Notes: generated from the sequence alone by a model not told the origin. Numbered from the stretch's first letter, positions 9,215-18,370 are shown. The stretch: DNA of 64,000 nucleotides from Anaerolineae bacterium (GCA_023954475.1 JAMLHW010000011.1:118495-182494), one strand, 5' to 3'. Made by a program: numbers and translations.

Positions 9215-9228
9215 GTAACTATACAGGT
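9215..9228 (+). repeat. IS66 left inverted repeat
   Basis: GTAACTATACAGGT, the exact reverse complement of 10680-10693; the GTAA terminus is typical of IS66. Confidence 0.93.
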
Positions 9229-9255
9229 ATCCAACCTGTGATATAAATAACGGTC

Positions 9256-10689
9256 ATGGACAGCCAGCAAGAAAACGAGCAACTTAAACAAAGGATTCAA
9301 GAGCTCGAAGCCGCCTTGCAAGCTGCTCAGCGACAAATCGCGGAACTTACCGCGCGATTAAAGCAAAGCAGTCACAATTCCCACTGGCCGTCCAGTCGGG
9401 ACAAAAGTCGGCAGAAAAAGAAACGACCCAAAAGCCTGCGTCGCCAAAGCACCAAAAAGGCGGGCGGACAAAAAGGGCATCCCGGTCACACGCTCGAGAT
9501 GAGTGCGACACCGGATAGTGTCAGAATCCATCGACCAGAAAATTGTCAGCATTGCCAGCAACCATTTACCGCTGAACAATGCGCAGTGGCTATTGACAAG
9601 CGCCAGGTGCATGATTTGCCGCCGCTACGGATTGTGGCAACAGAACATCAGGTAGAAACGCTCTGCTGTCCCCATTGCCAGCATCTGAGTTCGGGCTTGT
9701 TTCCACAGGATGTGACTGCTCCGGTACAATACGGGTCACGCATCCAGCAGCTAGCTGTGTATCTCAAAGCTGAACAATTCATTCCCTACGAGCGTAGCCG
9801 CCGCTTTTTTGCCGACTTGTTTGACCTCAATCTCTCACCGGGCACGCTGCAGAATGTGATACAGCGCAGCGCAAAGCGGTTGCGACCGCTCATCGAGCAA
9901 GTTAAGGCGACATTGGCCGCAGGACACATCGTGCATTGTGATGAGAGCGGTTTCTACATCAATGGAGACCGTCATTGGTTGCATGTGGCGGCCACAGATC
10001 AGTTGACTTGTTACTATCCACACCGCAATCGAGGCAGCAAAGCGATCACGGAGATGGGGATTCTGCCCAATTTTCAGGGCAGAGCCATTCATGATTTCTG
10101 GTCAGCTTACTACCAGTATCCAACCTGTCAACATGGATTGTGCAATGTCCATCATCTACGTGACCTGACCGCCATTGCTGAACAGAATGACCAAGCATGG
10201 GCCAAGCGCTTCCAATGGTTTTTGCTCAGCACCAAGCAGGTCGTTGACCAAGCGCGATTGGCTGGGGCGACCGCCTTGCAACCATCGCAGGTTGCTCAGA
10301 TTGAACGGCTCTATGACCGATTGGTCGTGACCGCCTTGCAAGCCAACCCACCGCCAGCGGGCGGATGGCCTCAGGGCAAACGGGGGCGACCCAAAAAGTC
10401 GAAGCCGCGTAACTTTGCCGAACGCTTGGACAAGCATCGCCATGAAGTGTTGGCCTTTGTGTACGATTTTAAAGTGCCATTTGATAATAATTTGGCTGAA
10501 CGAGACATTCGTATGCTCAAGGTTCAACAGAAAATATCGGGTTGCTTCCGTAGTGTGCATGGTGCTCAGGATTTTTGCACCATTCGCAGCTATCTTTCGA
10601 CCATGCGTAAACAGGGTGTTCGGGTCTGGTCGGCTTTAGGGTCTTTGTTTTCCGGTGATATTCTCATGCCACAACTCACACCTGTATAG
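9256..10689 (+). CDS. IS66-family transposase (TnpC-type DDE)
   Basis: 477 residues. An N-terminal leucine-zipper-like coiled coil (residues about 3-38) is followed by a basic linker, a zinc-finger-like region (CQHCQQPF at about 97-104, CCPHC at about 136-140) and the DDE catalytic domain: Asp229 in HCDESG, Asp280 in HDFWSAY and Glu415 in NNLAERDIR, followed by the family-typical KVQQKISGCFRS. All catalytic residues are present and the frame is open, so the protein should be active in cut or replicative transposition of its own element. The stop lies inside the right inverted repeat. Confidence 0.95.
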   Translation: MDSQQENEQLKQRIQELEAALQAAQRQIAELTARLKQSSHNSHWPSSRDKSRQKKKRPKSLRRQSTKKAGGQKGHPGHTLEMSATPDSVRIHRPENCQHCQQPFTAEQCAVAIDKRQVHDLPPLRIVATEHQVETLCCPHCQHLSSGLFPQDVTAPVQYGSRIQQLAVYLKAEQFIPYERSRRFFADLFDLNLSPGTLQNVIQRSAKRLRPLIEQVKATLAAGHIVHCDESGFYINGDRHWLHVAATDQLTCYYPHRNRGSKAITEMGILPNFQGRAIHDFWSAYYQYPTCQHGLCNVHHLRDLTAIAEQNDQAWAKRFQWFLLSTKQVVDQARLAGATALQPSQVAQIERLYDRLVVTALQANPPPAGGWPQGKRGRPKKSKPRNFAERLDKHRHEVLAFVYDFKVPFDNNLAERDIRMLKVQQKISGCFRSVHGAQDFCTIRSYLSTMRKQGVRVWSALGSLFSGDILMPQLTPV

Positions 10690-10693
10690 TTAC
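10680..10693 (-). repeat. IS66 right inverted repeat
   Basis: ACCTGTATAGTTAC, the inverse of the left end; overlaps the last codons and stop of the transposase. Confidence 0.93.
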
Positions 10694-10701
10694 GATTTTA
10701 G
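10694..10701. repeat. Right target-site duplication of the IS66 element
   Basis: GATTTTAG, identical to 9207-9214. Confidence 0.93.
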
Positions 10702-10845
10702 TAAGATTTTGGCAACGGTCGAGTAATAAGGTCTTGGTAGCATGGTATTGACTCGTGTTGCCTCATAGGCAGATGACAGGTTGCGCATGGCCGTGAGGGA
10801 AGACATAAATCCATCAACAAGCACATTTTGTGCAAGGAGTAGCTC

Positions 10846-12192
10846 ATGTTTGTGTATAAAAGTTCGGACCGAAAACGCCTGAGTGCAATTGTTGGATCCT
10901 TACTTTTGGTGTTAGTGCTTGCTCTGGCAGTAGGCCACCAGCCGGCAGCCGCTCAATCGGAAGTCGTTTCAGTATCTATCGATATTGACGGCTTGGAAGA
11001 TCTCGGTCCGGGATGGGCTTATGAAGGCTGGTTGATTGAGAATGGGTCACCTGTCAGTGCCGGCCGATTTACGGTTGACGGTGCCGGTAATCCCAGTGAA
11101 ACGATGTTCACGGTTGCAGTGGGAAATTCGGCCGATGTAAGTACGTATGTGTTAACCATTGAGCCGGAACCAGACCCCGATCCGTTGCCAAGCGCAACTC
11201 ACTTGCTGGCCGGTGATTTCACCGGTGATCAGGCTGACATAACAGTGGGCCATCCAGCAGCGCTCGGTGATGACTTCACATCGTCTAGCGGCAGTTTCAT
11301 CCTGGCCGCTCCCAGTTCAAGTGGCAGCGACGGTGCAACGTACAAAAACGGCATCTGGTGGCTCGATCCGGCAGGCCCATCGGCTGCACTGAACTTGCCC
11401 ACGTTGCCCACCGGCTGGAGTTATGAAGGGTGGGTAGTTGGTATGAGTGGCCCGGTTTCAACAGGTACATTTATCGATGTGGCAGCAGCCGATAGCGACG
11501 GCGGTGGCCCAGCAGCCGGTCCCAATCCGACACCACCATTCCCCGGTCAAGATTTCATCAATCCAATGACTGATTTGACCACTGGTTATGCTGCTGTTAT
11601 TTCAATAGAGCCTGATCCTGACAACAGCCCGGGCCCCTTTACCCTGAAGCCATTGGTGGACAGCCTGATTGAGGACGATGGCGGTGGTGTTTTGCAAATG
11701 ATGGCAAATAATGCAGCGGCTTCGTCTCCAACCGGCACGGTTATGATTGCGCCGGCCGAACCACCAACTGCCGTCGAGATGGCTAGCTTAAACGTAACAG
11801 TTGATGCTGATGGTTCTGTCCATGTCATTTGGTCAACGGCAGCAGAAGTTGGCAATACTGGCTTCAATATCTACCGTTCCGTAAGTGTCGATGAGATCGG
11901 TGTTACAATAAATAGTAATTTGGTCGCCAGTACAGCAACCGCAGGTTCAGGCGCCAACTACGAATACATTGATGCACCGGGTTCTGGCATGTTCTATTAC
12001 TACGTCGAAGCAGTCGATTTTGACGGATCAACCAGTTTGTATGGTCCGGTTGAAGCAATTGTACAAGCGCCGACATCTGCCAGCCTGACGCAGTTTGGTG
12101 GCAGTAATAGCGCTGTGTTACCTTTGCTAGTGACGGTCCTCGCGCTTGCCGTGTTAGTCACAGGCGCACTGATTTATCGACGCGCTGCATAG
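10846..12192 (+). CDS. Exported, C-terminally anchored protein with duplicated domain and FN3-like module
   Basis: 448 residues: signal peptide (about 1-36), two copies of an unassigned beta-rich module marked by GW-YEGW followed by PVS-G-F (about residues 55-75 and 194-210), each ending near an IEP acidic run, then a fibronectin-III-like segment (VHVIWSTAAEVGNTGFNIYRS, about 325-345) and a C-terminal membrane helix (about 423-443) ending in RRAA. The architecture suggests a cell-surface protein anchored by its C-terminus with the body outside. GGAG precedes ATG 10846. Function is not recognisable. It is followed by a strong hairpin at 12244-12281. Confidence 0.65.
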   Translation: MFVYKSSDRKRLSAIVGSLLLVLVLALAVGHQPAAAQSEVVSVSIDIDGLEDLGPGWAYEGWLIENGSPVSAGRFTVDGAGNPSETMFTVAVGNSADVSTYVLTIEPEPDPDPLPSATHLLAGDFTGDQADITVGHPAALGDDFTSSSGSFILAAPSSSGSDGATYKNGIWWLDPAGPSAALNLPTLPTGWSYEGWVVGMSGPVSTGTFIDVAAADSDGGGPAAGPNPTPPFPGQDFINPMTDLTTGYAAVISIEPDPDNSPGPFTLKPLVDSLIEDDGGGVLQMMANNAAASSPTGTVMIAPAEPPTAVEMASLNVTVDADGSVHVIWSTAAEVGNTGFNIYRSVSVDEIGVTINSNLVASTATAGSGANYEYIDAPGSGMFYYYVEAVDFDGSTSLYGPVEAIVQAPTSASLTQFGGSNSAVLPLLVTVLALAVLVTGALIYRRAA

Positions 12193-12243
12193 TTACATTT
12201 TGATTTGTAGACATCGACTGTCTTTAAATCGAATTTAGTGTTT

Positions 12244-12281
12244 ATTGTCGGCCACCGGCTTTCTGAGTGGTGGCCGACAAT
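12244..12281 (+). terminator. 13-bp GC-rich hairpin between the surface-protein gene and the Mo-oxidoreductase gene
   Basis: ATTGTCGGCCACC (12244-12256) pairs exactly with GGTGGCCGACAAT (12269-12281), followed by TGTCTTAT. It contains a near-copy of the genome palindrome arm (TCGGCC). Its position makes a translation start at 12245 implausible for the next gene. Confidence 0.75.
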
Positions 12282-12304
12282 TGTCTTATCCCCCGAGGTG
12301 CAAT

Positions 12305-13909
12305 ATGAAACGCAGTTTAGGATGGGGTCTATTGATTGGGCTGTTGCTAACAGTACCGCTGATAGCCCTTATGTATCTGGCTGACCAACTGGTTAATTTG
12401 CCTTTTGTTCCGTTTAATCTCTTTGATTGGACGACACGTATGTTGCCGGGCGATTTAATAACGTTCGGCATTGACACGATGATCAGTGGATTGCTGCTGC
12501 TCGGAGGCACATCGGCCGTAGGGAATGCCAAAGCGGCTGAGCAGATGTCAGCGGTTTTAGCATTCTTGACGGCGGGTACACTGGCCATTGTGGTCTATTT
12601 TCTCGTCTTGAGCTGGCGCCGTCTTCGTCCCAGCCTACTCTCTGGTGTCATACTCGGTGCATTGGTCGGCTTGCCGCTAATCATGATAAGTACGACCGTA
12701 ACAGACCTTTCCCCATTGATCACGTTTGTCTGGCTGCTCCTGCTATTTCTTGGCTGGGGCGTGGCAGCAAGCTGGGCAGCGGCTCATGTCCTCGAATCAG
12801 AAGATGTATCCGAGGTGCGCTCCGTGCAGCAGGTGAGCCGTCGTCAATTCCTGATACGTCTCGGGTCTGGAGCTGCGGCTATTACCGTTGTGAGTACCGG
12901 CGTTGGTGTTATGCTATCACGACGAGCGGCTGAAGAAGCCACTGCTGCAGTAACGGCAAACAGCCACGCTGCTCCTGAATCGGATTCTGTCAGTTTCCCC
13001 AACAGCAACGATCCAGTGGTACCGGCACCCGGTACACGACCCGAATACACGCCCCTGAAAGATCATTACAAGGTCTTTTTGCGTACCGAACCGAGCTTGA
13101 TCGATGAAAGTGCGTGGATGCTACCGATTACCGGTATGGTCGATAAGCCCAAAATGCTCAAGCTGGCGGAAATTCGCGAACAGTATCCGTCGCGCGATCA
13201 GTATGTGACACTGTCGTGTATTTCCGGTCGCATCGGTACCAGCCTGATCAGCACGACACAATGGTCCGGAGTCAGTGCTCAAGACTTGTTGGCCGATCTC
13301 GGTATTCAGGAAGGTGCTCGCTATCTGGATATTACATGTGATGATGGGTTCCATGAATCAGTAGCGCTGGATCTAATCGACCAGGATGAGCGTATCATGT
13401 TCTGCTACGATTGGGATGGCCAGCCGTTGCCTAAAGATCACGGCTTTCCGCTACGCATCTGGATACCGGATGTCTATGGCATGAAACAGCCAAAGTGGAT
13501 TACGGGAATTAACGTAACTGATGAATACCGTGAAGGTTACTGGGTAGAGCGCAATTGGAGTGAGACTGCGCAGGTCAAGGTTACCTCAGTCATTGATACG
13601 GTCGCCCTAGATGCCATCTATGAAAACAATGGACAGCAGATGGTTCCAGTAGGTGGTATCGCCTGGGCCGGGGATCGCCAGATCAGCAAAGTAGAGCTAC
13701 GCGTTGACGACGGTGCGTGGCAGGAGGCGCAGTTGCGGCAACCGTTATCAGAGACTACGTGGGTTATCTGGCGTTATGAGTGGCCGTTTGTTGCCGGGAA
13801 TCATACTTTCGAAGTGCGCTGCTATGACGGCAACGGGGAATTGCAGATCGTCGAGTCCAGTGATCAACGTCCGGACGGCGCGACCGGTATCCACTCATAC
13901 GACATCTAG
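12305..13909 (+). CDS. Membrane-anchored sulfite-oxidase-like molybdopterin oxidoreductase
   Basis: 534 residues in three parts. Residues 1-165 hold about four to five membrane helices. An internal twin-arginine-like segment, SRRQFLIRLGSGAAA (about residues 178-192), is followed by another hydrophobic stretch. Residues about 250-410 form the sulfite-oxidase-type molybdopterin domain, with Cys305 in LSCISG as the expected Mo ligand and KDHGFPLRIWIPD as the family-typical loop. Residues about 425-534 form the Ig-like Mo-co dimerisation domain (GIAWAGDRQISKVELRVDDG). The catalytic part should face outward. Substrate is unknown; family members oxidise sulfite or reduce S/N-oxides. GAGGTG precedes ATG 12305. 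A membrane domain fused ahead of a Tat-like motif is unusual. Confidence 0.85.
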   Translation: MKRSLGWGLLIGLLLTVPLIALMYLADQLVNLPFVPFNLFDWTTRMLPGDLITFGIDTMISGLLLLGGTSAVGNAKAAEQMSAVLAFLTAGTLAIVVYFLVLSWRRLRPSLLSGVILGALVGLPLIMISTTVTDLSPLITFVWLLLLFLGWGVAASWAAAHVLESEDVSEVRSVQQVSRRQFLIRLGSGAAAITVVSTGVGVMLSRRAAEEATAAVTANSHAAPESDSVSFPNSNDPVVPAPGTRPEYTPLKDHYKVFLRTEPSLIDESAWMLPITGMVDKPKMLKLAEIREQYPSRDQYVTLSCISGRIGTSLISTTQWSGVSAQDLLADLGIQEGARYLDITCDDGFHESVALDLIDQDERIMFCYDWDGQPLPKDHGFPLRIWIPDVYGMKQPKWITGINVTDEYREGYWVERNWSETAQVKVTSVIDTVALDAIYENNGQQMVPVGGIAWAGDRQISKVELRVDDGAWQEAQLRQPLSETTWVIWRYEWPFVAGNHTFEVRCYDGNGELQIVESSDQRPDGATGIHSYDI

Positions 13910-13948
13910 TGCGTCAAGCAGGGTATCCAGCATCTGAGCTGTCTAGCC

Positions 13949-13975
13949 AAACCGTGCCATTCACTGGCACGGTTT
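13949..13975 (+). terminator. Rho-independent terminator of the Mo-oxidoreductase gene
   Basis: AAACCGTGCCA (13949-13959) and TGGCACGGTTT (13965-13975) form an 11-bp stem with a five-base loop, followed by a T-containing stretch, 40 bp after the stop. Confidence 0.8.
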
Positions 13976-14137
13976 CATATTGAATCCGCCGACAAAATCA
14001 TTTTCGCGCTAGCGAATGAAGTTCACATGGCAATGGAAGGGCCTGTTACCCAACTAAAAATTACCAGGTAATTATCATCGGCCGAATCTTCTCGTTGTGC
14101 AACCAACGCGAAAATCACCTTTCCTTGAGTGTAAAAA

Positions 14138-15691
14138 ATGAAGCAAAAATCGCAGACTGTTGCTTTCGTTCACGTCAATGTCATTCCCATGGATGAAGAG
14201 CGGGTTCTAAAAAACTACAGCGTGCTCGTGGAGGAGAAACGGATATCGGCCGTCGGCCCTGCAGATGAACTAGAAGTGCCCGGCGGTGCCAAAATTATCG
14301 AGGGTAATGGTGCTTACCTCATGCCCGGTCTGGCCGATATGCACATGCATCTTACTTTTGATCCCGATCCAAGATCGTTACAGTTTTATTTGGCTCATGG
14401 CGTCACGACTATTCGCAATTTCAACGCCACCCACGAACATTTTGAATGGCGGGATCAGGTGGCCAACGGCGTCCTGCCTGGCCCGACTATCCTGACCAGT
14501 GGCAACGGACTCTATGGCGTGCCTACGTTCTTAAAAAGATCGGTATTCATGTTCCGCGGATTGGTCATTTTTGGCCCGGTGCTGCTTGGAGTGCTAATGT
14601 GGCTGATTATCTGGTTGCTGGCAAACTTCACCGATTTAATTCCCGATTTCAGTCAGCTTGATCCCTATTTGTTGCCGTCCCTGGCTGGGCTATTGGTACT
14701 GGGGATACTAGTGGCTTGGCTCAGAGTGATTCCATTGACTGCATATATCCAGTTGCGGTATCCGTTTGCATCTGTGCCTGAGACACCTGCAGAAGCCCGT
14801 CAGATGGTACGCGATCAGTATGCAGCAGGTGCCGACTTCATTAAACCTTATGATTGGCTGAGCCGCGAAATCTATTTTGCCATTATGGATGAAGCTGAAA
14901 AACTGGGTATTTATACGTGTGGCCACGCCGTTGATGCGCCTGAATTTGTCACGCTGGAAGAAATCGTGGCTGCCGGACAGAACGAGATCGCCCATGCCGA
15001 CGAGTTAATGTCTTATCTTTTTGTAGATTTTGATCCCACACATGACGGCTGGGTGGAATACGAGATTGACGTGAGCCGGATTGACGACATTGCGGCGTTG
15101 ATGGCAGCAAACGACGTGGCTTTGACTCCGACCCTAATCACCAATGAAACTGTTCTGTTAGGGTTAGAGGATATCCGTTTCTTGCAAAGCCCGGAATACG
15201 ACATCATACGACCTGAGTTGTTGGAAGCGTGGCAAAGTAGTGGGCGTCTGGTTGACTGGCAAGGACAACAAGCATATCGCCGCAGTGGCTGGCGTCCGGC
15301 GCTTATGCAGCTTACTAAAACCATGCAAGATCAAGGCGCGCTCCTCACACTTGGTACGGATGTCAGTGTCGAGGGCATCATTCCCGGATACTCAGCCCAC
15401 CAGGAGCTAGCGTTGCTGGTCGAGGCTGGACTGACGCCTTTCGCAGCGCTGGCAACAGGCACCCGGAACGCCGCTCAGGTTGCGGCACGGATGGGTGCCG
15501 ACAACAAGTGGGGCACAATTGTCGTCGACAACCGGGCTGACTTGATTTTGATGCCGCACAATCCACTGGAAAATGTAACCCATACCCAGAACAGAATCGG
15601 TATCATGGTGCGCGGCCAGTGGTTTTCCCAGACAGATCTGGACAACATAGTTAACGCATATGTGAATACCTATGTCGCCGGTAAACCGTAA
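14138..15691 (+). CDS. Amidohydrolase-family metal enzyme with an inserted membrane hairpin
   Basis: 517 residues. Metal-ligand positions of the amidohydrolase (TIM-barrel) superfamily are all visible: His69 and His71 (HMHL), candidate bridging Lys236 (FIKPYDW), His263 (CGHAV), His286 (IAHADE) and Asp408 (LGTDVS). The N-terminal beta-sandwich (VHVNVIPMDEERVL) and C-terminal RADLILM are as in imidazolonepropionase/prolidase-like members. Between the HxH strand and the lysine strand, residues about 137-200 form two long hydrophobic helices separated by about 20 residues, which looks like a membrane hairpin. No signal peptide is evident, so the barrel is probably cytosolic and tethered. Substrate unknown. 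The start ATG 14138 lacks a strong ribosome site. Confidence 0.8.
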   Translation: MKQKSQTVAFVHVNVIPMDEERVLKNYSVLVEEKRISAVGPADELEVPGGAKIIEGNGAYLMPGLADMHMHLTFDPDPRSLQFYLAHGVTTIRNFNATHEHFEWRDQVANGVLPGPTILTSGNGLYGVPTFLKRSVFMFRGLVIFGPVLLGVLMWLIIWLLANFTDLIPDFSQLDPYLLPSLAGLLVLGILVAWLRVIPLTAYIQLRYPFASVPETPAEARQMVRDQYAAGADFIKPYDWLSREIYFAIMDEAEKLGIYTCGHAVDAPEFVTLEEIVAAGQNEIAHADELMSYLFVDFDPTHDGWVEYEIDVSRIDDIAALMAANDVALTPTLITNETVLLGLEDIRFLQSPEYDIIRPELLEAWQSSGRLVDWQGQQAYRRSGWRPALMQLTKTMQDQGALLTLGTDVSVEGIIPGYSAHQELALLVEAGLTPFAALATGTRNAAQVAARMGADNKWGTIVVDNRADLILMPHNPLENVTHTQNRIGIMVRGQWFSQTDLDNIVNAYVNTYVAGKP

Positions 15692-15692
15692 G

Positions 15693-15769
15693 CAAAAAAA
15701 GAGGCAGGATAGCTGCACCTATGTACCTTCTGGAAATAGAAAGTCGTTTGTGGTGCGTTATCCTGCCTC
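15693..15769 (-). terminator. Rho-independent terminator for the LVIVD gene (between convergent genes)
   Basis: GAGGCAGGATA (15701-15711) pairs with TATCCTGCCTC (15759-15769), extended by GCACC/GGTGC (15715-15719, 15752-15756). On the minus strand it is followed by seven T (complement of 15694-15700), making it a good terminator for the minus-strand gene; it may also limit read-through from the plus strand. Confidence 0.85.
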
Positions 15770-15806
15770 CCGTCACGCATGATGGTGGTTCTTTGACACA
15801 GGCTTG

Positions 15807-18101
15807 TTACGGTTTCACTACCGTTATAACTGTACCGTCACTGTCGCCATCCGGATCATGATTGGCAGTCTGATCATACGTGTATGAGGCGTGGATCACA
15901 TTATCGACGGTAAACGTTATACTGTTGACGGTCGTCGGTACCTTGCGAATGCTGACAACACAGGTCCCACTACCGTTGGTAGTGCAACTACGCAGGAATG
16001 GTCCAGCGCCGGTATCGGTCGTCAATGAGAAGGCGATGGTTGCGTCAATGATTGGATTTTCGGCCGAATCTTCCACTTTTACCTGCACACCGGCTCGCCA
16101 CCGGTTGCCCGAAGGTCTACTGAGCGCATCGAGATCACCTACATGCAGCGTCATGGTTGTGCCCTGGTTTCGGAAAGCTGATAACCCAGCATTTCCAACA
16201 GTAGCGTAGATGGTCGCGTCAACGACAGTCAGCCTGGTTGCATCTAGTGGCAGGTCAATTTGTTCGATGAACTGTGGGTTCGCCGGGTTGGCAATATCGA
16301 AGAGATGTAGTTCATCCTGGCGGCTGACGTATGCCAAGTTACCTGCTACCGCCACATGGTAGGGATGAAACCAGCCACCCGGATTATACTGGCCGACCAA
16401 CGTCGGGTTGGACGGGTTGGACACATCGAGTACCAGGAATCCGCCATCCCAATCGGCCGATGCCACATACGCATAATCGCCTTGGAGTACAACGTCCCAG
16501 ACACTTAACGCCGGGTATTGTCCCACTTGTATCGGCTGCGTCGGATCGGATATATCAATGATCCGCAGGCCGCTATCATTGTTCGCCACGTACGCATAAT
16601 CTCCGCCTACAACAACACGCCATGCAAGCGTGCCGATCTGCACCGCTCCCACCTCGATCGGAGCAGCAGGGCTGGACACGTCGATTACCCGTAGCCAATA
16701 CGGTTGGTTGACGACCGAATCAATGACATAAGCATAGTCACCGTCCACGGCCACGCGAAAAGCATCCAAGCCTGCATAGGATCCTGTTCCGACAGGGTGG
16801 ATGGGATCTGAGATGTCGACAATGTGCAAGCCGTCGGACAAGTCCGCCACATAGGCATAGTTTCCTTGTACAGCCACATCATACACGGCATTGGTAGCGT
16901 TGTACTGACTGACGAGTGCCGCATTTTCGAGATCGGATACATCGACAATTTGCATGCCATCTACGCCGCCAGCCAAGTAAGCATAATCACCTTGAATGGC
17001 AACCGATTGCGACCAACCCGGTGTGTCGTATGCCCCGACTTCAGCAATAGTCGCCGGATCGGCAACATCGACAACACGCACTCCGCCGGCGCCATCGGCC
17101 AGATAAATGTAATCGTTTATTCGCACCAAATCATTTGCAGAGCCGGGTGAATCATACACGCTAATTTCCTGTGGCACACTGGGATTCGCAATATCTACCG
17201 CATGCAACCCTGAGGAACCGGAGGCAACATAAGCGACATTATCCGAAATCACGGTTCCACCCGCATCAAGCGGCAGTGTACCCACAGTACCCAAAAACGG
17301 ATCGGTCAGATCGAGGATATACCAGCTTCCACAACCCACATAGGCGTAATTACCGCTAATAGCAGCTGAAGAACAGATTCCGAAATCGCGCCCACCGCCA
17401 TAACTAAGTGCGCCATTCGGCTGGATCGAGTAAACAGAGAAGTCGCCTTCGAAAAAGGCGCCCGTGTCATTGCCCACAGCATAGACGTGGTCAGATGTGG
17501 CTACGACATCGGTTGGGCGCACTGCCTGTCCGTTGAAGCCAACCTGCACGGGTATGGCCGGGTTTGACACGTCGATCCAGTGCAGAAAGCCCCAATCGCC
17601 AGCCACATAAGCCATATCGCCGACGACTACAATACCTTCCACAGGAATGTCAGCACCGAAGTAGATGATTTCAGTAGCGCTCAGCCGCTGAGGGGCAGAT
17701 GCCGTTTGTAGATCCCAGATTTCCATGCCGCCTTGTCCGGCAGCTACGTACAGTCGCTGTGTAACTGGATCATAAAAGAGGTCTTCTACGAAGCCATGTG
17801 TCTTTATTTGGTCACTCAAAAGTACAGGTGTGAGGGGGTTGCTTACATCGAGAACAAGAGCGGCGCCACCTGAGCCAAGGAAAATCAGATTACGACCTGT
17901 GTCAGCGGCAATCGCTTCGGCCGAACCATATGGCCAACCACCGGCTGGTTCAATAAAAGTGGTTTCCTGAAGCGCTGCACTACGGTCTGCAACAGGTGTG
18001 CTGGAGGTCGTGGTGGAATCTTCTTGTGCAAAAGTCAGAACAGGGAATGCGGACAGTAACAAAACTACTAACAAAAAGAGGGTGACAAATCGCTTGTTCA
18101 T
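15807..18101 (-). CDS. Exported LVIVD-repeat protein with C-terminal Ig-like domain
   Basis: 764 residues: signal peptide (about 1-25), then from residue about 50 to 640 a series of about 45-residue repeats of the type GDYAYVA ... GL-IVDISDP--P--VG-Y, the LVIVD repeat of bacterial secreted proteins (beta-propeller-like). The last 100 residues (MTLHVGDLDALSRPSGNRWRAG ... GTCVVSIRKVPTTVNSITFTVDNV) resemble a Big_1/Ig-like domain. There is no membrane anchor. Function unknown; such proteins are usually on or outside the surface. AGAGG precedes ATG 18101 on the minus strand; a palindromic site lies 86 bp upstream. Confidence 0.8.
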   Translation of the reverse strand: MNKRFVTLFLLVVLLLSAFPVLTFAQEDSTTTSSTPVADRSAALQETTFIEPAGGWPYGSAEAIAADTGRNLIFLGSGGAALVLDVSNPLTPVLLSDQIKTHGFVEDLFYDPVTQRLYVAAGQGGMEIWDLQTASAPQRLSATEIIYFGADIPVEGIVVVGDMAYVAGDWGFLHWIDVSNPAIPVQVGFNGQAVRPTDVVATSDHVYAVGNDTGAFFEGDFSVYSIQPNGALSYGGGRDFGICSSAAISGNYAYVGCGSWYILDLTDPFLGTVGTLPLDAGGTVISDNVAYVASGSSGLHAVDIANPSVPQEISVYDSPGSANDLVRINDYIYLADGAGGVRVVDVADPATIAEVGAYDTPGWSQSVAIQGDYAYLAGGVDGMQIVDVSDLENAALVSQYNATNAVYDVAVQGNYAYVADLSDGLHIVDISDPIHPVGTGSYAGLDAFRVAVDGDYAYVIDSVVNQPYWLRVIDVSSPAAPIEVGAVQIGTLAWRVVVGGDYAYVANNDSGLRIIDISDPTQPIQVGQYPALSVWDVVLQGDYAYVASADWDGGFLVLDVSNPSNPTLVGQYNPGGWFHPYHVAVAGNLAYVSRQDELHLFDIANPANPQFIEQIDLPLDATRLTVVDATIYATVGNAGLSAFRNQGTTMTLHVGDLDALSRPSGNRWRAGVQVKVEDSAENPIIDATIAFSLTTDTGAGPFLRSCTTNGSGTCVVSIRKVPTTVNSITFTVDNVIHASYTYDQTANHDPDGDSDGTVITVVKP

Positions 18102-18186
18102 GATAGACCTCTTGGCAATGGGTATTCTTCAATCCAAAGTGGGTGCAGTGTCCGCTGTTTGCGGGGGGCGTTCGTGTGTATGTATA

Positions 18187-18208
18187 CTGTAACATACAGA
18201 TATTACAG
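18187..18208 (-). promoter_or_regulatory. Imperfect palindrome upstream of the LVIVD gene
   Basis: CTGTAACATAC (18187-18197) faces AGATATTACAG (18198-18208); the outer CTGTAA/TTACAG arms are exact. It lies 86-107 bp before the LVIVD gene start in an AT-rich stretch, a plausible operator or promoter region, but no protein can be assigned. Confidence 0.35.
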
Positions 18209-18333
18209 GACCCTTACTGTGCGATTACATGTCGTAATTAAGTACGCCAGAGAGGATTTCAAATACGATGCATTGTGCAACGCCGCAAGGCTATGCTCAA
18301 CAACGCGAGAAAAGCCCACTTTTGAACAATGAA

Positions 18334-18360
18334 CTACCCCGCAGCAAGCAGACGGGGTAG
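18334..18360 (-). terminator. Terminator-like hairpin after the 18371 gene
   Basis: CTACCCCG (18334-18341) pairs with CGGGGTAG (18353-18360), 11 bp beyond the minus-strand stop codon. The following minus-strand bases are TTCATTG, a weak T-tract. Confidence 0.6.
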
Positions 18361-18370
18361 CTCTTTGGTT

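Larger units (their letters stand above)
9215..10693 (+). mobile_element. IS66-family insertion sequence, complete, 1479 bp
   Basis: The element is bounded by exact 14-bp inverted repeats beginning GTAA (9215-9228 and 10680-10693) and flanked by identical 8-bp duplications GATTTTAG. It carries one ORF, an intact transposase, and no tnpA/tnpB accessory genes, so it is the single-gene type of IS66 element. Intact ends, intact ORF and perfect duplication point to a recent insertion. It contains no copy of the TCGGCCGA palindrome that pervades surrounding DNA, consistent with foreign origin, although absence over 1.5 kb is not in itself conclusive. It landed between two exported-protein genes without disrupting either. 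Confidence 0.95.

Noticed and set aside
9228..10130. 13-bp repeat GTATCCAACCTGT near the left IS end and again inside the transposase gene (about 10118)
   Set aside because: Only two copies in the same orientation; likely chance or a minor internal repeat of the element, not a second IS end.
12245..12304. Longer start of the molybdopterin oxidoreductase
   Set aside because: It falls inside a terminator hairpin; ATG 12305 has a ribosome site.
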